A DNA stretch of 64,000 nt from Phoronis australis (Eukaryota; Phoronida; Phoronidae), in NCBI GenBank assembly GCA_002633005.1, contig NMRA01000020.1:1334939-1398938 (forward strand). Reading direction: 5' to 3'. Shown here one piece after another: positions 55,826-64,000 of this stretch. A model generated the notes under the pieces. It had not been told where the DNA came from. It was given only the letters and a program-made list of their open reading frames with translations, and made no database searches. Position 1 is the stretch's first letter. Every line of letters starts with the position of its first letter. The translations under genes and the position numbers were made by a program.

Positions 55826-57179
55826 AATGAAAAAATTACCCAGATATTTTTAATTTCAGGGTTTTCAAACACCCCACGAGTTAATCATAGCTTGGGCAAT
55901 AGTTTGCCTTTTTGAAAAGAAGGGTTTGAGATTGCTTTCGTTAAAATTTCACCAAATTCATTTTTCAAGGGGTTCTAGCCTTGTTGTTGAATGCCCACAA
56001 ATTTTCAAAACTTAGATTGATGATAGTTGTGGTACAAAACTTGAACAAGAACAATCATTTAATTCGGTGCTACTCATCTTTCTTGGAAAAATGACAAAAA
56101 ATTTCACTTGTCGGCCATATTGTGTCCTAAATTGGTGAGATTTTACAGCAACATTATTTAATTGCAAAAAGAAACAGTACTGCCTGAGGCTGCTGAGATT
56201 TGTTTTTGAACCTACACTACCACCTTGTGTTGACCTTGAAAACCACTAAGCCAGTCTCCAATAACCTCTCAAGTGTGATTCTATTTTTAGCCCAGGTATT
56301 GACTTTGCCTAGATAGCTGTAGTGTTATTTATAGACAGTGAACATTATTCTCTTGCTTCATATGTGTGACAGTCTAAGGTTGGCAGGTAGAACGCTGGGA
56401 TTTGTGAGTTGTCCTTCCTTAAATACGCTGTCACAGAGGTAAGATCTTAAACCCTTAGTTTATGATAATGCCGATGTTTTATGTCTACAGTGTGTTAGTA
56501 CGATAGTACGTGAAGCCATAATGGAGGTCTTATGTGTTGTTAGTGCTCAGGGTGTTGTGTTGATCTAGTTTTAAGCAGACATAGCATAAATTGTTATTGC
56601 ACTGTGTCCTGCTCAAGTTAGACTTCAAGGAAACTGAGGTGTGGTGGAGATAACACATTTTGAAGAAAGATGTTCTTCACCCGTGTGCTTGCTGATTGCT
56701 TCGGAACCCTGATTCTATGGAGTCTGGCGATTTCAGACTTTGTGGATTTGACTTATTTACATGGTTACGAGTAGTTTTGATAGCCAACCAGCGTACTTGA
56801 TGACTTATTTTAGATTGGCACTACTTGTTTTGGATTTCCGTGTCTGTGCATTTGAATAAAGCGGCCTTTCTGAAGAGAAACTGTGGTTTGATTCCTAACT
56901 TTCTCTTCAGTATCGATCTACATATTGGAATTACGAGTTCTGAATGTACCAATGCACATTCAGTGAGTATAACGCAATGTTGTGAGTATGAATCCCAGGA
57001 TTTTGCTTCAAGACAGTTGGTCCCTAACTGCCAGGGCTAATTTGGATTAACTTAGACAAGAACCCATAATTGCTTGATTAGTTTTGGTGGACAGAAATCC
57101 AGCAATGACAGTTTCTAGCACTGGCTTGCGAGACGGGCCATATTGGCAGCGACATAATGTAATTTCTTTCATTCTCGGA

Positions 57180-57252
57180 CATTTTGAGACACGGAACATT
57201 CGTTTGAACTGTTTGAATATCCCACCACACAACAGTGGAAATTTGATGGCAT
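57180..57252 (-). pseudogene. THAP start fragment (right arm)
   Basis: The ATG at 57252 opens MPSNFHCCVVGYSNSSNE and then a stop soon after. The second cysteine of the first zinc pair is replaced by tyrosine, so the finger cannot form. Confidence 0.5.
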
Positions 57253-57364
57253 GATGGTGGCAAAGAACTATTAAAGAATGCTGGAAAATATCCCAATGAA
57301 GTGAATCCACACAAAAATGCGCACTGCTGTCCACCAGCTCCCTGTTGCCAACTAGTGATATGAC

Positions 57365-57990
57365 CTATTTCATCTCGTCGCCACTTCATAGCATAAAAAT
57401 TTGTGCAACCTAGCGCCGATGGGAAACGAAATTTTGCAGACATTCCATTCCATACCTTTTTAATAAGGTGAGTTGGTGCATACGCTATACCATATACTGG
57501 TATATGTATGTTATTACAGCCTATTTGCCTATATTCAAAATTAGCCACATGCGCCTGTAGGAAAGTAAAACCAAAGAGAAAGTTCTGAATTAAGTAAGGA
57601 AAATCTGTTACAAATTGTTAGAGATTGACATGTAATCAATTTATAGTAACTGTTAATTAAAATGGGCTTGTTAACTCATTCTCTGGCAGCTGTTTGGTGT
57701 CAACAAATGCTATGAAAATGTGAATTTACCGTAGGTGGGTGTGTCAATATGCCACACATTGGAGTAACAAAATTTCCTAAAAAGAATGTATAATTCAAAT
57801 AAACAGAGACACATTGGCCTAAAGAATATGGTAGTTTTGCCTGATGATACTTGAAGGGAAAATTATTTTTTTTTCAGCTAGAAGGTATGCTGTGCCAAGT
57901 TATTTGTGATAGTGTAGTTTGATTGCTCATATGGTTGACTCGATGGTTGTGCCTTGTTCAGGTAACCAACACCCTGTGTTTAGTTTTGAC
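57365..57990. other. No gene seen
   Basis: Spacer up to the 23-bp satellite. No supported exon. Confidence 0.4.
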
Positions 57991-57993
57991 TTA

Positions 57994-58328
57994 GGTCTGT
58001 GTTGAGAGTTTACTGTGGTCTGTGTTGAGATTTGACTGTGGTCTGTGTTGAGATTTGACTGTGGTCTGTGTTGAGATTTGACTCTGGTCTGTGTTGAGAT
58101 TTGACTGTGGTCTGTGCTGAGATTTAACTGTGGTCTGTGCTGAGATTTGACTGTGGTCTGTGTTGAGATTTGACTGTGGTCTGTGTTGAGATTTGACTGT
58201 GGTCTGTGCTGAGATTTGACTGTGGTCTGTGTTGAGATTTGACTGTGGTCTGTGCTGAGATTTGACTGTGGTCTGTGCTGAGATTTGGCTGTGGTCTGTG
58301 CTGAGATTTGACTGTGGTCTGTGTTGAA
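57994..58328. repeat. 23-bp satellite, about 14-15 units
   Basis: Unit TCTGTGTTGAGATTTGACTGTGG with few variants (C/T in TG(T/C)TGAG; one CTCTGG; one TTAACTG; one TTGGCTG). Because 23 is not a multiple of three, the minus strand cycles through all frames. It is mostly free of stops, which creates a spurious long frame. Confidence 0.95.
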
Positions 58329-58329
58329 G

Positions 58330-59915
58330 TCAGGACCAAATCAGTTCCAGGTCTCCTTAATCCCCTCCACACACAGCCTACCCTAGAACAACGTACACAA
58401 GTGCAACTTACCCCACTTTTAAGTATAGCACATCCGTTGACTAGGGTACGGTAGAAGTTGCCGCTATGTGCATGACAATGAACACCCAATGCCAATACGG
58501 TGCAAGAGAAAACCCGTCTGTACATAACCGCAGTTAATAATTACTTCCGCCCTACCCCACTTTTGCTACCACAAGGGGATTACAAGTGGCACAAGTTACC
58601 CTAGAACAGGTCACCCGACCTTGGTATTGTGGAGTACGCTGTCACATGTTGGGCGAGTTGCACAAGTTTAAATAGCATCCACAAACCTATTGACAACTCG
58701 TTCCAGGAGTAACTTGTTTATGGTAAGTCTGTGTGGACAGCACTCAGGAGTACACTTATTATCTCAACATCCTGTCCTCTATCCTAAGTTATGAAACCCT
58801 TTGTTGGACTGAAGTAAATGTTATTCTTAAGGGTCACATACTATTTGCAATTGAGAAGTGGGTTTCAGTTTCAAATTTGCAAACATATAAACACCAGGCA
58901 TAGTACTGAGAAAAGACAGTAAACATGCTCGTTGTTTCACAAAAGTTCAAGTGATAAAACATGCGCTCAAGACCAAGGGTTAGGTGTAGATGCGAAAGCC
59001 TCGTGAAAATACAAGATCACGCGAGGCTTTGCAAGATATCGGCATGTATTACAGGCGAAGCTTATGATGAGACTTGTAACAGTCCTGTCCATTATTGTTT
59101 GCCCGTGTCACAGTTTGCAAATTCAAGCAAATTCAACTTTGGCTTGAATTTTGGTGACTCAAATTTTAGAGACTGTCTCTGATTAGAGAATTTTACTGTA
59201 TACCATACCAGTCCCACACTGCAGGTGCGCAAGCCCTTTCTAAAAAAGCTGTCCCAGTTAGAGTTGACTAGGAGCAGATTACGATAAAGACTCTCCAATT
59301 TGAGATACACTAAAAATAAATTATTTTGCTCAAGGTCGGAGCGTACCCCAAATTCTAAAAATAGGTGATATTGGCGGTTTTAAGTTAAGATTCACCGAAA
59401 TGAGGACACAGTTACCTACTCCGTTGATTGAAAACACATCGTCGGAAATTTGAAAAATATGGCGAATGCCAAAATCACATTTGTTGCAAATTACGTAATG
59501 AAGAAAACTCAATTTTTGTGGGATTTCGGTGTCCCAAATTCTGAAGACTTCCAAAATTGGAGAATTTTTACCGTAATGCTAGTCATTTGGATCTGTGCTT
59601 CTGTTGTCCTCTAAGTAGAATGAGTGAGAGACTTTCGATCAAGTGCATGAAATAGGTGACATTCAAGGAATAATTTATCAGAATCTTGTAAAATTTCTGT
59701 TTTATGCAAGTCACTCATAAAATCTGTTCAAAATCAATATAGCATAATTGAACATGCTGTATGATAGTAATGTAATTGATAACATCAAAATGTTTACAGC
59801 GTGTGCTTTTTTAACGGATTGATAAATTAAGAAATATAATTAGATATTAAAAAGTAATCATTGTTTTTGTATTTCGGCACCTGGATGTGAAAGTATTGTG
59901 TTGGTGGACTCGCTG
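58330..59915. other. No gene seen
   Basis: No supported exon. The frames at 58961-59182 and 59330-59554 show no motif. Confidence 0.4.
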
Positions 59916-59921
59916 CAATTA

Positions 59922-62335
59922 CCGTAATCGTTCGGGTTAACGCCCTGGGCGGTTAAATTGGCGAATCCAAAAAATCGGGGGAGGGCGGTTAACCGAGCAG
60001 TGGGCGGTTAAATCGAAAATCCTCCTAAAGTAGGGGATGGGCGGTTAACTGAACATGGGCGCTTATTACGACAGACAACCGCCCTGGGCGCGGTTAATCT
60101 TACCTGGCGATCTAAATCCCGACACGACAATCATACTCGGAACGCGTAGCCCTTTTCAAAGAGCTTTATCGTCACGTCGCCAAATGACTGTGAAAACATC
60201 ATAACAGCGGATGATCCCAACAAAGGTTCTCTTGCCCTCAGATTAGTCATTCACTATTAAATTTACAAAATTGCTGAGTAATAGCCCCGTGCCGTCCTGC
60301 GGTGCGCAGACGACCAGTGACCACGCAGCCTCCACTAGAATTAAAACTGTTTCAAGATGTGACCCTGCTTAAGTGCGCGCGTGCAAGCTTCACGTGTTGC
60401 AGAGGTCAGACATCAAATTTATGGTCTCGTACTATATGTAGCTGTCAAGTTCCGACTCAGAGAGCAGTTTTAAAATTGGTTGTAATAAAAGTTTGAAAAA
60501 CTTAACTCTGTTTTTTTTTGTGTTTGGGATGTTATAGTCGACACTCCGTGACTCAATGACATTTTCAGCGTATGGTTCTGCGGCTAGCTGTCTTATCTCG
60601 ACAGCCCGGCATTGCTCTCTTGCCGTTGCGCCAAACATGCTATGCAAAGAAGTAAGACAAGGATCGGGGGTGGTCGAGCCAGTCGTCGATCAAGAATAAA
60701 ATTTCAAGCAACTGCATAAATATGTTACAAAATGTCAGAAAACAGCAATGTTTCAATTCATTATTCTAAACGATCACTTTACCAAACTTCGTAGTGGAAA
60801 AACATTTATTTTTCATGCAAGATGTCCAGATTATCCTATTTATATCACTTGTAATATCGCACTGCGGCACTGTTCGGTCCCGCTGTTATCACGCAATGTC
60901 TCAGTCGGCTGACAATCGTGACTTGGAAATGCCGTCAAGTAATATAACGGCCTCTTTCAATATGCATCTTGTTTTTTATGGCCAAAGATAGTGGCGGTAT
61001 TCAGCACGCACGTGTGAGTCACCTGTCAATCACATGTTGGTGTTAAGGTAACATGCACTCCAAAGTGTGGGAACTTGCGCACGTTCACCACTACAAATCA
61101 GTCAAACATAGCGACAGTCCGAAGTAACAAAAAACGGACGTGACTATGTGCTTTTAAGCTGTTGTTACGAAAGACCCAGTCATTTACGATATTCCTCCGT
61201 TGCCAGTGTTCCCCAAAACTGCGATGTCAAGTCTATTGCCATATTTCCCGGCTCGATGCTCCCTAAGCCCATACCTGCAACTAGCTGTGTGAATCTCCTA
61301 CCCCGGCGCTATCGTCAAGCAGTCTACGTCGTAGATATTTCAGACTCGAATGGTAAGAATTCTTGTTCTAGCTGAAAATGGCCAATGTATAAACAAAATT
61401 ATTCTGGATGGCTAAAAAAGGGGATGTGGAAACGATAATTCACACAGTCACGCTTACGTGCAGGCTGACGCAAGAATAGTAAAGAACAGCCAGCGACATA
61501 AGTTAAATCTGCTAACCAGTTTGACTGAGATGCAATAAGCGAAAAACAAAATTTGACTAGCCGTTTTTTTATTACTTCAAGATCATACACAAACATACAT
61601 TATTGCCAACGTTTGAATTCAGAAATCGACAGGCAGCAACGAAATCGGTTTTCCAGTAAGGCACTTGTACTGTCCCTTCGGTCGCCCCACATCCTCTATA
61701 ATAAGGCAGTTATATTCATCAAAATATTAAGAATTTGACATCTTTCCGTGAGTTGTGAGATTTGTTCGAAATGCTAGAGCTTCCCACCTTAATAGAATTT
61801 GGAGGGTTGGCAAAACCATTGTCACATTTCTCTGGCCTGATTTTTTCGAATATATGTTTTATGTAGTGCACTGCAGACGGAAACACAGCGCGGCAGACAA
61901 AGTCGCTGAAAGCGGAGGTTTTGACGCCGGCGGCGTTCTTAATTTTTGCAAACAAGGGAAGAAAATAAAGTGACAAAAAGGTTCAAGTATTACATTTTGA
62001 AGTGAGTTCATGACCCAAGACAATAACTCGTTACCTGTATTGTAATTCAGATTGCTAAACCACCGTCTCGGAGTCCCGGCGCCGTTGCACTCATTGTGAT
62101 CATCGATCTTTTTCTAAAAGTCGGGGAATCTCGCGTTTCCTTAGCACTAGGCGCTAAATCTTCATTCTTTAAAAGTCGGGGATGGGCGCTTAACCGAGAG
62201 GTGGGCGCTTAACTGGAAATCTTCAAAAATCGCAGGGGGGCGCTTAACTGAGCAGTGGGCGGTTAAATCGAAAATCCACTTAAAGTCGGGGATGGGCGGT
62301 TAACTGAGCATGGGCGTTAACCCGAACGATTACGG
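59922..62335. mobile_element. 2.41-kb TA-flanked DNA transposon, copy 2 (inverted)
   Basis: Same family as 38978-41323 in opposite orientation. It has the same CCGTAATCGTTCGGGTTAA termini and flanking TA at 59920-59921 and 62336-62337. Internal sequence is nearly identical to copy 1 over long stretches. Near the 62100-62170 end it carries about 60 bp of extra subterminal repeat (AAAGTCGGGG(A/G)AT..CG). Frames at 60432-60647 (-), 60794-60991 (+) and 61755-61973 (+) match those of copy 1. Confidence 0.85.
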
Positions 62336-62339
62336 TACT

Positions 62340-63415
62340 ATCAATGAACTTATTTGTCATATATGATTAGTTGTAAATTGAGAACTGTTATTTTATCTGT
62401 TGTGTGTTGCTATATTTAGAATAGGTAGATAGTACTTGGCAATGAATTGTAGAGGTGACTATCAGGCTTCCAACTATCCCCTAGCTGAAGTTATCTGGTT
62501 CAAGACTAGATCTTTGATCTTTGAGTGACACATGTGTAATTGGATACTGGCCTAGTCAAAGCAACAACCAGGCCCTATCACAGTTGGGTCTGTGAGTTGG
62601 GCACCAGTCACTTACAGGGGTCAGGATTTAAGTGATCTCTGTTGTTCAGTAGAGGAAACTGGTTATCGATGGTACAAAAGTACACTGCGTAATTGCCAAA
62701 ATTTATCTTTCTTCACTTGTCACTGACTTGAGCAATGTTGTGAATGACCAAAATTTTGAGCTTGTCTGAGGGTTGCTATGATATAGAACCTAAAAATGTC
62801 GTAGCAAGCCTTTGATGCTACTCATCTTTTGTGAAAAAAGTGAAATATCTTTGTTTGCTCAGTTCTTTCCGGAATTGGTTAGACTCACACTTCCTCTACA
62901 ATTTGATAAGCTAAGTCTATTTTTGATACAGAAATCAGTGTCCAGTACTTGAGGAATAGGATTAACGCCAACATTACTCATGTCTTAATATTGAGAAAAA
63001 ATGACTTGAATTTGGGTACCTCATATTTTAGAGATGTTCCCAGACTGAAGAATGTTTACCGCTTTCATTGACTTGAGATTATTCAAAGTTGCTGACGTCA
63101 CTGAAATTGGATTGTATTGGATTTGAGAAGAAGGTATTTTCCTCTTTAGTGTTTTGACGTCATTTAGTTGTGGAAATCAATTGTCTTGTTTTTGTTGCGT
63201 TCAAGCTTTCATTCAGAAACAGTGAACAGTAGGAATATTTACTTGCCAGCTTCTAATCTAATATGGTTTGATCAGGAGCTGGATAATTGATAACATAATT
63301 CCACAGGTAAAATGTGACCGCTTTTGTGTCTCGACTGGCTGTAAGTTGACTAGAATCTTGCATTTTTGGAAGTGTGTTATGTTTTAAAAGATGGGCTCGG
63401 TGGTACACTTGTGCC
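62340..63415. other. No gene seen
   Basis: Unremarkable AT-rich sequence between the transposon and the terminal repeat. Confidence 0.4.
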
Positions 63416-63417
63416 TT

Positions 63418-64000
63418 TTTATGCGCCCACATATTTATATGTGGACGCATTATGCCGTCATCTCCGTACGTCCGTCCGGGCGGCGTCCGGCGTCCGGCGT
63501 CTGGCGTCCGGCGTCCGCTGCTCTATCTCCAAAACCCTTTGACATACGTTCATGAAATTTGGCACATATGTTCCATTCATGAATGGGACGGCATGTGCGA
63601 ACTTTCGGACGGATCCGACTACCGGTGTGCCCCCTAGTGGCAATTTTAGTTTTTTACGCTTACCTTTGTATCTTCAAAAGTCCTGAACGGATTTTCATGA
63701 AATTTGGTATGTAGGCACCTATTAGTGAGATGACGCTATCCTGCCGTTTTCAGATGGATTCGACATAGTTTGCGCCACCTAGTGGCCATTTTTAGTGTTT
63801 TCGAGTCTGTTTTTGTGCGTCCACCCCTCTATCAACCAAACCGCTCAAAGAATGATTGTGAAAATTGGCATGTATATGCTTACTATGTAGAGGATGGTTG
63901 ACGATGATTTTCCGACGATTTCGACTACTGTGGCGCCTCCTAGTGGCAGTTTTGTTTTTTTTGCGCCTATGGCTGTATCTCCTAAACCGTTCGCAGGATC
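63418..64000 (+). repeat. CCTAGTGGC-family unit with complete head, cut by the window end
   Basis: In order: the GCGCCCACATAT/ATATGTGGACGC palindrome, CCGTCATCTCCGTACGTCCGTCC, a (GGCGTCC)n run, CTGCTCTATCTCC, then three blocks ending CCCCCTAGTGGCAATTTTAG, CACCTAGTGGCCATTTTTAG and CCTCCTAGTGGCAGTTTTG. This is the best-ordered copy in the window and defines the unit. Confidence 0.75.

Larger units (their letters stand above)
55318..57358. mobile_element. About 2.0-kb element with THAP starts in both inverted arms
   Basis: The left arm (55318-55475, +) and right arm (57205-57358, -) are inverted homologues: TCACTAG(A)TGGC.A..AGGG ... GGTGGACAGC ... TGGGAT(A/T)TTTTCCAG(T/C) ... CCATCAT.CC.T.AAATT, then TGTTGTGTGGTGGG.T.TTCAAACAGTTC. 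Both read inward as the opening of a THAP domain. The interior holds a TG microsatellite and no transposase. True element ends and a target duplication were not fixed, and the two arms could be independent fragments. Confidence 0.5.

Noticed and set aside
58124-58525. 133-codon minus frame
   Set aside because: Mostly translation of the 23-bp satellite.
1-64000. Bacterial-type systems, CRISPR arrays, operons or prophage
   Set aside because: Introns, poly(A) signals, microsatellites and animal protein families show a metazoan nuclear sequence, and no array of spaced direct repeats of CRISPR type is present.

Overview
The window looks like nuclear DNA of an invertebrate animal, probably marine, but the species cannot be fixed. 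It has GT-AG introns, a 10-cysteine Ly6/uPAR-type secreted protein gene, many THAP zinc-finger relics, TIR DNA transposons, a tRNA-like SINE head, microsatellites and an 871-base N gap (16821-17691). Gene density is low. No operons, CRISPR arrays, rRNA or clear functional tRNA genes were seen, and no reverse-transcriptase or transposase core was recognised.

Layout. 1-1004 is a short element whose two terminal inverted repeats both carry the start of a THAP domain. 1307-4140 is a non-autonomous element with long TIRs built of a TGTAACA-type motif. 4231-4622 is a frameshifted membrane-protein exon. 5686-5950 (+) and 5975-6225 (-) are an acidic ORF remnant and a frameshifted THAP domain. 6943-8376 (-) and 18516-19667 (-) are two long single-exon ORFs that are diverged paralogues of each other and match no family I know; they are the best candidate for something undescribed. 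Between and beyond them lies a Ly6-type GPI-anchored protein gene on the minus strand (exons at about 23226-23304, 12921-13067 and 12237-12469), whose roughly 10-kb first intron would contain the second paralogue and a short phase-compatible alternative terminal exon at 21331-21515.

From 22 kb onwards the window is mostly repeats: a small TIR element (22.0-22.6 kb), a tRNA-like SINE (27.7 kb), a hAT-like MITE (30.7 kb), a 4.4-kb mosaic of diverged units carrying CCTAGTGGC (32.2-36.6 kb) with a 1,377-bp TIR element nested in it, and two inverted copies of a 2.3-2.4-kb TA-flanked transposon (38978-41323 and 59922-62335). The first of these copies split an older THAP-coding sequence. A 47-bp minisatellite with higher-order structure (46.4-47.0 kb), a 1,373-bp CAGGGCTC element (53.25-54.62 kb), a second element with THAP starts in both arms (55.3-57.4 kb), a TG microsatellite and a 23-bp satellite (58.0-58.3 kb) follow. 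The window ends inside another CCTAGTGGC unit.

The sequence does not show a pathway linking these genes. The host genes visible are the Ly6 gene, its possible alternative secreted product, and the paired unknown ORFs. All statements about families rest on reading motifs by eye; no database search was possible.
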